Shown here: in pieces, positions 33,172 to 42,199 of the stretch
How the letters are laid out: every line of letters begins with the position of its first letter
How positions within the stretch are numbered: the stretch's first letter is position 1
Assembly: GCF_003050905.1 (NCBI RefSeq)
Contig: NZ_QAOT01000014.1
DNA: 64,000 nt
Reading direction: 5' to 3' (one strand)
Source of the DNA: Cereibacter_A azotoformans
Lineage (GTDB): Bacteria > Pseudomonadota > Alphaproteobacteria > Rhodobacterales > Rhodobacteraceae
Program-made: the position numbers and the translations under genes
The notes under the pieces: generated by a model
Told to the model about the DNA's origin: nothing
What the model saw: the letters and a program-made list of their open reading frames with translations, nothing else
The model's database searches: none

Positions 33172-33429
33172 ATGTCAGGAAAGTCCCCCGGAAAGTCTTC
33201 CGCCAAACGGGAGGCGATGACCTATCGCGCCTTCTTCGCGGCGCGCTGGTCTCGCTTCGTGCGCGAGAACTTCGACAGTCCCGAGCATGCGGCCATGACC
33301 TTCGGTGTCGATGGATCGACGGCCCGCAAATGGTGGGACGGCAGCCATTCCCCCAGCGGGTTCGTCGTCGGCCTCGCCTACCAGAACTTCCCCGCAGAGG
33401 CGGCGACAACCCTACAGGCACAGGAATGA
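33172..33429 (+). CDS. Small helix-turn-helix-like early protein
   Basis: 85 residues from the ATG at 33172, with AGGATGGAG upstream; the frame is open from 33088. The core ENFDSPEHAAMTFGVDGSTA followed by RKWWDGSHSPSGFVVG resembles short phage HTH proteins that act next to Cro. The stop overlaps the next start (ATGA). Function inferred from context only. Confidence 0.65.
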   Translation: MSGKSPGKSSAKREAMTYRAFFAARWSRFVRENFDSPEHAAMTFGVDGSTARKWWDGSHSPSGFVVGLAYQNFPAEAATTLQAQE

Positions 33430-33707
33430 TCACGATCATGCGCAAGGTCCTCGTGGCCGAAATCACCGCAGCCATCCACCTCGGTGCGGTGGCGGACTTC
33501 TGGGCGGCTCACGCCCGGAAGCGCTTGGGAAAACTTTCCCAACACTTTCCGCAGGACGCCCCTTGCGACGAGGCGGAGGAAACCTATCGCGACGATGGCA
33601 CGCCCCGCGCCCACGGCCCTTATCGGATGCCTTCGGGCTGGTGGCTCGTGCCCTCCGCCCTCGCCGGATCTGCGATCCTCGCGACGGCCCTCGGGAGCCT
33701 TCTGTGA
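33426..33707 (+). CDS. Small membrane-anchored early protein, unknown
   Basis: 93 residues. A soluble N-terminus (EITAAIHLGAVADFWAAHAR) is followed by a C-terminal hydrophobic helix near 75-92 (LVPSALAGSAILATALGSLL). ATGA overlap with the previous gene and GTGA overlap with the next place it in a tight early operon. Function unknown. Confidence 0.6.
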   Translation: MITIMRKVLVAEITAAIHLGAVADFWAAHARKRLGKLSQHFPQDAPCDEAEETYRDDGTPRAHGPYRMPSGWWLVPSALAGSAILATALGSLL

Positions 33708-34255
33708 CCGCCGCCGCGCCCTTGCCTGTACAGGACGCGGCCACTTCGCCGGGGGCTGCGGCCTCCGGCGCTTTTCGATCGAACGGGTGGGCCGCGCTGC
33801 GGCGCCATCCCGCGGGCCGTGCGGATCTCCTGCGCTGGGGCGCGACCCCGGCCCTCGTCGCGCGGCACGCGCGCTGGGGCCGGCCGGTGTATCTCGCCTC
33901 ACCGTACAGCTTGCGTGCAGTCGGCCCGGACGGGCGCTGGTCGCGGGATCAGTCCGAAGCGGCCATGGCTGAGGCGGCGCGCGAGGTCGCGCGGCTCCTG
34001 GAGGTCGGCGTCACGGCGATCTCGCCGGTGGTGCTGTCGGCGGCCGCGCTCCACGCCACCATGTTCCCCCGGCTCCGGATCGACCCATTCGCTCCCGTCC
34101 TCTGGGAGGACTGGTGCCGCCCCCTTCTCACCGTCTGCGCCGCCGTCGTGGTCCCCGAGATCCGCGGCTGGGCGCAATCCACCGGCATCCGCCACGAGGT
34201 CCAGAGCGCCCTCGCCGCCCAGGTGCCCGTCTTCATCTATGGAGGCCTGCCATGA
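33704..34255 (+). CDS. DUF1937 domain protein
   Basis: 183 residues from the GTG at 33704. After a 60-residue Ala/Arg-rich lead, the DUF1937 pattern appears: RPVYLASPYSL, an Ala-rich helix with AAREVARLLEVGVTAISPVV, WEDWCRPLLTVCAAVVVPEI and GWAQSTGIRHEVQSALAA. The fold is related to nucleoside 2-deoxyribosyltransferases (YLASPY and the late Gly-Ile motif), but activity is unproven. Frequent in alphaproteobacterial phages. Confidence 0.8.
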   Translation: MTAAAPLPVQDAATSPGAAASGAFRSNGWAALRRHPAGRADLLRWGATPALVARHARWGRPVYLASPYSLRAVGPDGRWSRDQSEAAMAEAAREVARLLEVGVTAISPVVLSAAALHATMFPRLRIDPFAPVLWEDWCRPLLTVCAAVVVPEIRGWAQSTGIRHEVQSALAAQVPVFIYGGLP

Positions 34256-34294
34256 CGAAGCCCGAGCGCTTCGAATGCCGCGCGGGAGGTGCCC

Positions 34295-34957
34295 GTGCCG
34301 CATGAACGACTGACCGAGACCGAGACCGAGCCTGCGACCGTGATCGTCGGCGACTTCTGGGAATATCCGCTGGCCTTCGGCGACACGCTCTCGAGCCACG
34401 AATGGGTGCCGCTCCACATCAACCGCCTCCTCACCTCCCGCTTCGTCGCCCGGGCGCTGGCCGAGAACCGGCGCGCCGACATCGGCACGGCGCTCCTCCT
34501 CTGGTGCGAGGCCTTCCGGCAGGACCCTGCCGGGACCCTGCCCGACGACGATCTCGAGCTCGCCCGCCTCGCGGGCTACGGCGCGGATCTCGAGAGCTGG
34601 CGCGCGGCGCGCGAGGGCGCGCTCTACGGCTGGCGCGAGACGCATATCTCGAACCAGGAGGAGGCGCCCGGCAACCGCCGGCTCGGCCATGTGATGATCG
34701 CAGGCATCGCCCGCGACATGCACCGCCGAAAGCGCGGGCGCGATCAGGCGCGGACCGAGGGCTCGAAGGCCGTGGCGCGGACGCGGGTGAAGAAGAAGCT
34801 CATCGAGATCAAATGCTCGCGCGCGGCCGAGAGCCCGGACGTGGTGATCGCCATCGCGGACTGGCTCGGCGAGCGCGATCTCTACATCACGACGGACAAT
34901 GTGCGCGCGGCCTTCGAGGCCACGCGCGGGGGGCCCAAGCTCGTGCAGGTCCAATGA
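34295..34957 (+). CDS. DUF1376-like replisome organiser
   Basis: 220 residues from the GTG at 34295, behind GGGAGG. The N-terminal region (EWVPLHINRLLTSRF; IGTALLLWCEAFRQDPAGTL; DDDLELARLAGYG) has the DUF1376 helical plan seen in phage replication-initiation proteins. A basic middle segment (RDMHRRKRGRDQARTEG) and a C-terminal domain with ADWLGERDLYITTDNVRAAF follow. The CTGTAA repeat cluster directly downstream fits an origin, which supports a replication role (inference). A 17-codon frame at 34252-34305 precedes it. Confidence 0.7.
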   Translation: MPHERLTETETEPATVIVGDFWEYPLAFGDTLSSHEWVPLHINRLLTSRFVARALAENRRADIGTALLLWCEAFRQDPAGTLPDDDLELARLAGYGADLESWRAAREGALYGWRETHISNQEEAPGNRRLGHVMIAGIARDMHRRKRGRDQARTEGSKAVARTRVKKKLIEIKCSRAAESPDVVIAIADWLGERDLYITTDNVRAAFEATRGGPKLVQVQ

Positions 34958-34958
34958 G

Positions 34959-35033
34959 TTACAGCTGTAACCGACTGTAATCGACTGCAATCCTTACAGT
35001 CATTTACAGCAATTTTCAGGGCCGGAACTGTAA
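34959..35033. repeat. CTGTAA repeat cluster, candidate replication origin or operator array
   Basis: Seven copies of CTGTAA or its complement TTACAG (one CTGCAA variant) in 75 bp: 34959, 34965, 34975, 34985, 34994, 35004 and 35028. The first two form the 12-bp palindrome TTACAGCTGTAA. A second tract of direct repeats (GACAGAACAGG, GACAAAACAGAACC, GACAAAACA) follows at 35045-35087. It lies just after the replisome organiser and in AT-richer DNA than its surroundings. Confidence 0.65.
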
Positions 35034-35154
35034 TTGCCCCACAGGACAGAACAGGACCGGACCCGACAAAACAGAACCTGACAAAACATCCCTTCTGCAG
35101 GGGTGAGAAGATCGGGCGGTGGCGAGACGGCAGGCGTGGCTGGCTGAGAAAGGG

Positions 35155-35733
35155 ATGGCCATGACGAAGGCAGAGGAGCGGGCGCGGGTGAAGGCGCTGG
35201 TGGTGGACCGGCTGGAGCAGGCCGGGATGGTGAGGCGGCGCGGCACGGCCGCCGCGGCGCATGAGGCGGCGATGGCGCGGCTCTGCGAGCAGCTGGGCTA
35301 CATGGGCGCGGAGAACCTGATGACGCTCGCCGAGGTGCTGATCGACAGCGCGGCGGACGGGGTCTGGCCGTCCGAGGTGCTCATCCGGCAGTTCGCGCGC
35401 GCCATCGAGGAGCCGCCGCCGGCGGAGCGGCGGCTGGTCTCGAGCTGGCTCGCCTCGGTCGAGGGACCGAAGGCCGAGGCCGGCGGGCATCTGGTGGAGC
35501 TCTACCGCTGGCTGCTGAAGCACCCGAGGCCGCCGCTCGCGATGGATCTGCGCGAGATCCGGGATCAGGCGCAGGACAATGCCCGGCGCTGCGAGCTCAT
35601 CCGCGACCGGATCGACCGGGAGACCGCGAGCCGGGAGGATCGCGACTGGCTCGAGCTCTATCTCCGCGACCGGGCCCAGGCCCGCGCGCTGGTGGATGCC
35701 GGGCGCGGCCGCAAGGAAGGGGCGGCGGCATGA
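35155..35733 (+). CDS. Phage early protein, unknown
   Basis: 192 residues from the ATG at 35155 (a second ATG at 35161 is possible). Mostly helical and charged, with LGYMGAENLMTLAEVLIDSA and RRLVSSWLASVEGPKAEAGG; no motif recognised. The stop overlaps the next start (ATGA). It lies between the replication module and the packaging genes. Confidence 0.65.
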   Translation: MAMTKAEERARVKALVVDRLEQAGMVRRRGTAAAAHEAAMARLCEQLGYMGAENLMTLAEVLIDSAADGVWPSEVLIRQFARAIEEPPPAERRLVSSWLASVEGPKAEAGGHLVELYRWLLKHPRPPLAMDLREIRDQAQDNARRCELIRDRIDRETASREDRDWLELYLRDRAQARALVDAGRGRKEGAAA

Positions 35734-36359
35734 TCGGTGGCGCGGTGGACATGCGGCGGGCAGAGCCGGTGCGGACGAGCGGACAGCAAAAGCAACAAGA
35801 ACAAGGACAGGGGTGCCGCATGAGGGGCGCGAAGGGCCGGAAGGCGATGAAGGCGAAGCTGGTGAGCCTGAAGCTCGCGCCGTGGGATCTGGGGCCGCTG
35901 ACGCCCGCGCAGATCGCGGGCAAGCGGATCGAGGAGGCGGCCGAGGTCGATCCGAGGACCGGCAAGGCGAGCAACCCGAACCGGGTGATCCGCACGCGGC
36001 GGGAGACCTGGGTCGGGCGCTATCACCGGCAGGGCAAGCTTTCGGTGGAGCAGGCGAACATCGCGGCCGAGCTCTTCGAAGCGGCCTCGGGCCTGCCCGC
36101 GCGCGATCCGCTGGCGGCCATCGTCCGCGTCGATACGAGCGGAGATCAGGATCCGCAGGTGGCCCAGGTGGACCGGCGCCGCAAGTTCTTCCGCATGTGG
36201 GAGGAGATCCCGACCTTCGCACGGCCGGTCATCCAGCATGTCGTTCTGGACGACCAGTCGCTCCGCAGCCTCGGCTCATGGAGCAATGCGCGGGAGGAGG
36301 CACGCCACCTCGACCGCCTTCAGCGAGGCCTGGACGCGCTCTCTGAGGCATGGCGCTGA
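35730..36359 (+). CDS. Phage protein, possible late regulator
   Basis: 209 residues. The first 40 are low-complexity Gln/Arg-rich, so the true start may be an internal Met near residue 31 or 40. The middle has VIRTRRETWVGRYHRQGKLS and EQANIAAELFEAASGL; the C-terminus (VIQHVVLDDQSLRSLGSWSN; LDRLQRGLDALSEAW) resembles short DNA-binding tails seen in DUF6456-like proteins. The place before HNH/TerS is where late-gene regulators often sit. Function not established. Confidence 0.6.
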   Translation: MIGGAVDMRRAEPVRTSGQQKQQEQGQGCRMRGAKGRKAMKAKLVSLKLAPWDLGPLTPAQIAGKRIEEAAEVDPRTGKASNPNRVIRTRRETWVGRYHRQGKLSVEQANIAAELFEAASGLPARDPLAAIVRVDTSGDQDPQVAQVDRRRKFFRMWEEIPTFARPVIQHVVLDDQSLRSLGSWSNAREEARHLDRLQRGLDALSEAWR

Positions 36360-36462
36360 GAAGAGCTTGACCTGTCACGTTCAAGTCGGCAGATTGCCAT
36401 CATCGAAGACAAGCGCCCGGCGAGCACCCAGCTCTCCGGGCGCTTCGCTTTGGAGCCTCCCC

Positions 36463-36876
36463 TTGATCCGCAAACTCTGCTGCGCACCGGGCTGCGAGGA
36501 GCTCGCGCCGACCGGCCAGGCGCACTGCCCCGACCATGCCGCCGAGGCGGAGGCGAAGGCACGGGCGCGCAAGGCTCGAGCCAAGGCCGGCGCGGCCGCG
36601 CAGGCGGGTGCGGCCTTCTATGCCACCGGCCGCTGGCGGCGGGCGCGGGCGCGGTTCCTCGCGGCCCATCCGCTCTGCGCCGACTGCGCCGGGCTCGGGC
36701 TCGTGGTGGCGGCGGCCGAGGTCGACCACATCCGGCCGCACCGCGGCGATCCCGGGCTGATGTGGGACCGGGCGAACTGGCAGCCGCTCTGCCGACCCTG
36801 CCACAGCCGCAAGACCGCGCGCGAGGTCTTCCACCCACCGGGGGGCATCGCAAAATCGGAGGGGTCGGCCAGGTAA
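36463..36876 (+). CDS. HNH endonuclease, packaging-associated
   Basis: 137 residues from the TTG at 36463 with TGGAG upstream. Two N-terminal cysteines (CCAPGCEELAPTGQAHCPDH) suggest a small zinc knuckle; the HNH core is CADCAGLGLVVAAAEVDHIR, RANWQPLCRPCHSRKTARE. In HK97-type phages an HNH protein beside the terminase stimulates cos cleavage. Gene order (HNH, TerS, TerL, portal) fits that. Confidence 0.85.
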   Translation: MIRKLCCAPGCEELAPTGQAHCPDHAAEAEAKARARKARAKAGAAAQAGAAFYATGRWRRARARFLAAHPLCADCAGLGLVVAAAEVDHIRPHRGDPGLMWDRANWQPLCRPCHSRKTAREVFHPPGGIAKSEGSAR

Positions 36877-37136
36877 CCGGCGCTCGAACCTTCCTTTTCG
36901 TGCACGGCGAATTGGCAAAAAAAAGCCCACCGGGCAGAGGGGTGAGAGGCACCGGGAGACCGGCGCCCTGCCCTCGCCCCGGCGGATCCACGACGAGCCG
37001 ATGGCCGCGAGCCCCCGCTCCGCGCGGCGCACAACAGACATGATGGACCGCCGATCCCGGCGCCCCCGATCCGGCCGCGGTTGCGGCGGTGATCGGGCCG
37101 GCGCGGGCGCGGTCCCTTGAAACGAGGACAGTCACG

Positions 37137-37574
37137 ATGCGCGGGCAGAAGCCGAAGGTCTCGAACGTCATCCCGATGAAGGGCGACCTCGCGGCGCCCG
37201 TGCCGGAGGCGCCGGAGTGGATGAGCGCGGAAGGGCGCGACGTCTGGGAGCGTCTTGCCCCGGTGCTCGTCACGAAGAAACGCCTCGAGCCTGCCTTCGA
37301 GGATCCGTTCGCGGTCTATTGCGAGGCCGTAGCCGATGTCATCCGCTTCACCGGCGACATCGCGGCCTTCGGCAGCTGGTACGAGGTCGAGACCCGCAAC
37401 GGCCGCCAGCAGAAGAAGCGCGCCGTCTGGGGCCAGCGTCAGGATGCCATCGCCGTCATGAACCAGCTCGCCGCCCGCTTCGGCCTCACCCCCGTCGACG
37501 AGGCCCGCGTCCGCGTCACCGGACAGGGCGACCTCTTCGACGAGATCCTGAAGACCCTCGATGGAGCCGATTGA
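37137..37574 (+). CDS. Terminase small subunit (P27 family)
   Basis: 145 residues from the ATG at 37137. Family blocks are KVSNVIPMKGDL, PEWMSAEGRDVWERLAPVL, PFAVYCEAVADVIRFTGD and MNQLAARFGLTPVDEARVRV. It recognises the packaging site and hands DNA to TerL. It overlaps terL by 14 bp. Confidence 0.88.
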   Translation: MRGQKPKVSNVIPMKGDLAAPVPEAPEWMSAEGRDVWERLAPVLVTKKRLEPAFEDPFAVYCEAVADVIRFTGDIAAFGSWYEVETRNGRQQKKRAVWGQRQDAIAVMNQLAARFGLTPVDEARVRVTGQGDLFDEILKTLDGAD

Positions 37575-39219
37575 CCATCCGGTCTCGCGCTATGCGCTCG
37601 ATGTGGTCGAGGGCCGCGAGACCGCAGGCGAGCTCGTGCGCCTCGCCTGCCTGCGCCATCTGACCGACCTCGAGACCGGGCGCGACCGCGGCCTCTGGTT
37701 CGACTGCAAGGCTGCGAGCCGGATCCTCAACTTCGCCGAGCTGATCCAGCACACCACGGGGCCGCTCGCCGGGCGCCCGCTCACGCTCCGCCCCTGGCAG
37801 GCCTTCCGCCACGGTTCGGTCTTCGGCTGGAAGAAGGAGGGGGGCCTCCGGCGCTTCCGCACCACCTATCATCAGGTGGCCAAGAAGAACGGCAAGACCA
37901 CCGACACGGCGGTGCCCGCCCTCTTCACCGCGCTCTTCGACCGCGAGGCCGCGCCGCAGGGCTACTGCGCCGCCACCACGCGCGACCAGGCCGGGCTCCT
38001 CTTCCGCGAGCTCAAGCGCATGATCCGCGCCTCGCCGCATCTCTCGGCGCTGATGCAGGTCTGGCGGACCTCCATCGAGGTGCCGGCGACCGAGGGGCTG
38101 ATCGCCTGCCTCTCGCGCGACGGCAACAGCTCGGACGGGATCAACCCGCACTTCGCCGCCCGCGACGAGGTCCACCGCTGGACCGACCGCGAGCTCGCCG
38201 AGGTGCTGACGAACTCGATGATCGCCCGCGCCCAGCCCATCGACTGGGCGATCACCACCGCCGGCGCCGACCGCGCGAGCCTCTGCGGCGAGATGCGAGA
38301 CTATGCCGAGGAGGTGGTGCGCGGCACCGTCAGCGACGACAGCTTCTTCGCCTATGTGGCCGAGCCCCCGCAGGAGTGCGACGTGGGCGATCCCCGGTTC
38401 TGGAAGATGGCGAACCCGAACCTCGGCGTGGCCTTCTCCGAGGAGCGGTTCGGCGAGATGTACCGCGAGGCCACGGTGATCTCGGGCAAGATGCCGAACT
38501 TCCGCCGGCTGCACATGAACCTCTGGACCGAAGGCGCCCAGACCTGGATCGCGCGCGACGTCTGGGACCAGGGCGCCGAGCCCTTCGATCCGCGGTCGCT
38601 CTACGGCCTGCCGGCCTGGGTCGGCCTCGATCTCTCGAAGACCACCGACCTCACCGCGATCTCGGTCGCGGTGCCGAAGGACGGCCAGATCTACCTGCTG
38701 GCCTATTCCTTCCTGCCCGAGGGGCCGAAGGGCTTCATCGCGCGGGCGCAGAAGGAGAAGCGCGAGTATGTCGCCTGGCGCGATGCGGGCTGGCTCGAGG
38801 TCCATTCGGGCGGGGTGATCGACGAGGATCAGGTGATCGAGCGGCTCGAGACGATCCGCGCCCGGTTCGACCTGCGCGAGCTCGCCTACGACCGCTGGGG
38901 CATGAAGTACATGGCGAAGGAGCTCCTGAAGCGGCGCTTTCCGCTGGTCGAGCACGGGCAGGGCTACGGCTCGATGTCCTCGCCGATGAAGCGCTTCGAG
39001 GAGGCGGTGGCGAAGGGCCGGATCCGCCACGCGGGCAATCCGGTGCTGGCCTGGGCGGTGGGGAACGTCCACCGCGACGAGGATGCGGCCGAGAACATCA
39101 AGCCGAACAAGGCGCGCTCGAAGGGCCGGATTGACCCGGCGGTGGCCGCGATCATGGCCCTCGGCCGCGCCGAAGCCGCCGAAGGCCGCCGCCGCGCCCG
39201 GGAAGTGGAGACGGCGTGA
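37561..39219 (+). CDS. Terminase large subunit
   Basis: 552 residues. The ATPase domain shows YHQVAKKNGKTTDTAVPALF (Walker A variant KKNGKT) and DEVHRWTDRELAEVL (Walker B region); the nuclease domain begins GLPAWVGLDLSKTTDLTAI with an acidic cluster. It cuts concatemers and drives DNA into the procapsid. The stop overlaps a GTG that opens the frame running into the GFA-family gene. Confidence 0.93.
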   Translation: MEPIDHPVSRYALDVVEGRETAGELVRLACLRHLTDLETGRDRGLWFDCKAASRILNFAELIQHTTGPLAGRPLTLRPWQAFRHGSVFGWKKEGGLRRFRTTYHQVAKKNGKTTDTAVPALFTALFDREAAPQGYCAATTRDQAGLLFRELKRMIRASPHLSALMQVWRTSIEVPATEGLIACLSRDGNSSDGINPHFAARDEVHRWTDRELAEVLTNSMIARAQPIDWAITTAGADRASLCGEMRDYAEEVVRGTVSDDSFFAYVAEPPQECDVGDPRFWKMANPNLGVAFSEERFGEMYREATVISGKMPNFRRLHMNLWTEGAQTWIARDVWDQGAEPFDPRSLYGLPAWVGLDLSKTTDLTAISVAVPKDGQIYLLAYSFLPEGPKGFIARAQKEKREYVAWRDAGWLEVHSGGVIDEDQVIERLETIRARFDLRELAYDRWGMKYMAKELLKRRFPLVEHGQGYGSMSSPMKRFEEAVAKGRIRHAGNPVLAWAVGNVHRDEDAAENIKPNKARSKGRIDPAVAAIMALGRAEAAEGRRRAREVETA

Positions 39220-39389
39220 GCGGGCGATCCGCTCGCGCTGCGTGGAGGGCGGCCCTCGGGACGGAAGTGACGGCCACGACTTCTGGCGACATCTCCGGGA
39301 TCACTCTTCCCGGGATCGGTGTTGCGGACATTGCTGCCGTTGACTGCCTATGTGAGCATGCCTTGAACAAGGTATCGAGGAGTAAACGG

Positions 39390-39827
39390 TTGAACCCTCC
39401 CTATCACGGCGGCTGCGAATGTGGCGCAATCCGATATACGGTCAGCGCCGCGCCGATAGTTGTTTATGCGTGTCACTGCACGATCTGCCAGACCCAGTCG
39501 GGAAGCGCCTTTGGCATGGCGATGCGAATTCCTGCTGAGAGTTTCTCGCTGACGAAGGGAACACTCAAAACCTTCAGGCGTGTGGCGGACAGCGGGCAGG
39601 TCTTCACCAATTCGTTCTGTCCGGATTGTGGGACCCGTATCCATCATCAGGCAGACCGAAGCCCCGGCCAGATCAGTCTTAAGCCCGGAACATTGGACAA
39701 TTCATCCTGGCTGCGACCCAGCCATCACGTCTTCCTGCGAAGTGCCCAGACGTGGGTAGTCATACCGGACGATGCGCTGAGGTTCGAGACCGTTCCTGAA
39801 AACAGGGCTTGGCTTCGCGGAGAATGA
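39390..39827 (+). CDS. GFA-family zinc protein (probable moron)
   Basis: 145 residues from the TTG at 39390, with GAGGAG about 8 nt upstream; the frame is open back to 39216 but the extra 58 residues are unlike the family. The three cysteine clusters of the glutathione-dependent formaldehyde-activating (GFA/CENP-V) fold are complete: GGCECGAIRY, CHCTICQTQSGSAFG and SFCPDCGTRIHH. It is not a phage structural protein, and it separates terL from the portal gene, which are normally adjacent. Composition is lower in GC than the flanks, suggesting acquired cargo. Substrate unknown. Confidence 0.82.
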   Translation: MNPPYHGGCECGAIRYTVSAAPIVVYACHCTICQTQSGSAFGMAMRIPAESFSLTKGTLKTFRRVADSGQVFTNSFCPDCGTRIHHQADRSPGQISLKPGTLDNSSWLRPSHHVFLRSAQTWVVIPDDALRFETVPENRAWLRGE

Positions 39828-39955
39828 CCGGGTGACCGCCTGCAATGAGGCTCGGAGCGGACAGTGCGTTTCGAGCCCCTGCGGCGGTCACCAACATCAC
39901 GAAAGCAAAGAGCAGGCGCTCCCCGCGGGATCGCCGGGCGGAAGGAAGGACCGGC

Positions 39956-41224
39956 ATGAGCAGATGGCCCCGATTTGGCGCTTCGCGAATGGCGGGCGCC
40001 TCCGTCCGCACCGAGCCGCCGGTGACGGCGCCGCAGGCCTCGGCCGAAGTGAGCGGCACGGCGGCGCCGAAGCCGTGGCTGCAGGAAGTGGGCTGGAGCT
40101 CGGGCGGGGCGAGCCGGATCCGCACCCTGCCCCGCGTCTCGGCCGAGGTCGCGCAGCGCCATGCCACGGTCTATGCCTGCTGCGCCGTCATCGCGGGCGA
40201 TCTCGCCAAGGTCCCGCTGAAGCTCTTCCAGCGCACCGGCGACGGCCGCGAGGTCCGGGTGCGGGACCATGCGGCGCCCTATCTCCTGAATGTCGAGGCG
40301 GCGCCGGGCGTGGCGGCCTCGGTGGTGCGGTTTGCGCTCGGCTATGCCTTCACGCTCCGCGGCAACGCCTTCGCCTGGGCGCCGCGCGACGGGGCCGGCG
40401 AGCTCGAGCTGATCGATCTGGTGCGCCAGTCCGGCTGCAGCGTGCTCCGCGCCGGCCGAGACCGGTTCTACGACTTCGAGGACGGCGCGGGCCTCCGCCG
40501 CCGCGCGCCCGCCCGCGCCATGATCCATCTGCGCTACATGGCCGAGGACGGCTGGACCGGGCGCAGCCCGCTCGAGGTCGCGGCCGAGAGCGTGGGCCTC
40601 GCGCTGGCGGGCCAGGAGTCGGCGGCCCGCGCGGCCTCGGGCGTGACCGCCCGCGCCGTGATCCGGCTCCGCGACGATTACGAGGATGACGAGGCCCGCG
40701 TCCGAAGCGCCCGCCGGGTGGCCGCGGCCCTCCGCGCGCCGGAGGTCGAGGGCTTCCCGATCCTCGGCGAGGGCGAGGATGTGCAGACGCTCGACATGAA
40801 GGCGGCCGATCAGGAGCTCCTCGGGAGCCGCAAGTTCGACCGCGAGCAGATCGCGGCGATCTACCGGGTGCCGCCGGCGAAGCTGCAGATGATGGAATAT
40901 GGCGTGAAGGCAAACGGCGAGCAGCAGGCCATCGATTACCTGACCGACTGCCTCCTGCATTGGGCGAAGCAGGTCGAGGACCAGCTCGCACTCGGCGTCC
41001 TCACCGAGGCCGAGCGCCGGGCCGGATTCTACCTGAAACATGACTTCGGGGCCCTCCTGCGCCCCACGACGCGCGAGCGCTACGAGGCCCTCGCCAAGGC
41101 GGTGGGCGGCCCGATCCTGACCCCGAACGAGGCCCGGCGCATCGACGGCTACGACCCCATCGAGGGCGGCGACCGGCTGAACCCGGCCCCGAACATGACC
41201 CGCAGCGAGGAGAGAGACCCATGA
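39956..41224 (+). CDS. Phage portal protein (HK97 family)
   Basis: 422 residues from the ATG at 39956, behind GGAAGGAAGG. The family pattern includes VSAEVAQRHATVYACCAVIA, LAKVPLKLFQR, AMIHLRYMAEDGWTGRSPLE, DREQIAAIYRVPPAKLQMME and NEARRIDGYDPIEGGD. It forms the dodecameric entry vertex for DNA. The stop overlaps the protease start (ATGA). Confidence 0.92.
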   Translation: MSRWPRFGASRMAGASVRTEPPVTAPQASAEVSGTAAPKPWLQEVGWSSGGASRIRTLPRVSAEVAQRHATVYACCAVIAGDLAKVPLKLFQRTGDGREVRVRDHAAPYLLNVEAAPGVAASVVRFALGYAFTLRGNAFAWAPRDGAGELELIDLVRQSGCSVLRAGRDRFYDFEDGAGLRRRAPARAMIHLRYMAEDGWTGRSPLEVAAESVGLALAGQESAARAASGVTARAVIRLRDDYEDDEARVRSARRVAAALRAPEVEGFPILGEGEDVQTLDMKAADQELLGSRKFDREQIAAIYRVPPAKLQMMEYGVKANGEQQAIDYLTDCLLHWAKQVEDQLALGVLTEAERRAGFYLKHDFGALLRPTTRERYEALAKAVGGPILTPNEARRIDGYDPIEGGDRLNPAPNMTRSEERDP

Positions 41225-42138
41225 CCCGCATGCTCGCCAGCCTCTTCGGCCCCCTGCAGCCCATGGCGCTGGCCGAGGATCTCGCGGCGCCCCTCCTCGC
41301 CCTCACGATCCCGGAATCTGCGGCCGATCCCGCCGCGGCGGCCCGTGCTCCAACGGCCGGCCCGAGCGTCCCCGACCGCTTTACCGTCGCGCGCGGTCTC
41401 GCCGTGGTGCCGGTGCGCGGGATCCTCACGCCGAACATGGCGCAGTACGAGCGCTGGTTCGGCTGGGCCACCTACCACGGTCTGGCCGAGACGCTGACCC
41501 ACCTCGCCGCCAGCGAGGATGCCGCCGCCATCGTGCTCGAGATCGACAGCCCGGGCGGCCTCGTCTGCGGGATCGAGGCCGCGGCCGAGGCCATCGCCGC
41601 GGCGGCCACCGTGAAGCCGGTCCATGCGCTCGTCTCGCCGCTCGCGGCCTCCGCCGCCTATTGGCTCGCCTCCCAAGCCTCGGAGATCGTGATGACGCCC
41701 GGCGCCGTCGCGGGTTCCATCGGCGTGGCGCTGACCGCTGCGGCCCATGTCCAGCCGGGTGCCAACGGTGCGCAGATCTTCGAGATGAGCTCCCGCCACG
41801 CCCGCGCCAAGCGCCCGGACGCCTCGACCGAGGCCGGCCGCGCCGAGCTCCAGCGCAGCCTCGACGAGGCCGAGGCCGCCTTCCACGCCGCCGTCTCCGC
41901 CGGCCGCGCCATTCCCGCGGCCGAGCTCGCGGCGCGGCTCAGCGTCACCGACGATCCGCAGGACGGCGGCGCCACCTTCCGCGCGCCCGAGGCCATCCGC
42001 CGTGGCCTCGTCGACCGCACCGAGACCCGCGCCGCCTTCTACGCCCGCCTCACCGCCCGTACCGCGCCGAAGCCCCGCAGCCCCGGCCGCGCCTTCGCCG
42101 CCCGTGCCGCGGCGGCGGCAGCGCTCGCCCGGAGCTGA
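41221..42138 (+). CDS. S49-type (SppA/ClpP-fold) prohead protease
   Basis: 305 residues. The S49 fold appears as GLAVVPVRGILTPNMAQYER, IVLEIDSPGGLVCGIEAA and the catalytic Ser in LVSPLAASAAYWLASQA, with VAGSIGVALTAAAH following. In phages it matures the prohead, often with scaffold function in the C-terminal Ala-rich helix (about 200-305). It overlaps the portal gene by 4 bp and is followed by an opposite-strand insert rather than directly by the capsid gene. Confidence 0.9.
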   Translation: MTRMLASLFGPLQPMALAEDLAAPLLALTIPESAADPAAAARAPTAGPSVPDRFTVARGLAVVPVRGILTPNMAQYERWFGWATYHGLAETLTHLAASEDAAAIVLEIDSPGGLVCGIEAAAEAIAAAATVKPVHALVSPLAASAAYWLASQASEIVMTPGAVAGSIGVALTAAAHVQPGANGAQIFEMSSRHARAKRPDASTEAGRAELQRSLDEAEAAFHAAVSAGRAIPAAELAARLSVTDDPQDGGATFRAPEAIRRGLVDRTETRAAFYARLTARTAPKPRSPGRAFAARAAAAAALARS

Positions 42139-42199
42139 CCGGCAGACAGAACCGCGTGCAACGAACTCCGGGACTGCCGTAGGGGCGTGGCGGCATCGC

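Noticed and set aside
39216..39389. 58-codon extension upstream of the GFA-family start
   Set aside because: Open by chance from a GTG overlapping the terL stop; the family-like sequence and a proper ribosome site begin at 39390.
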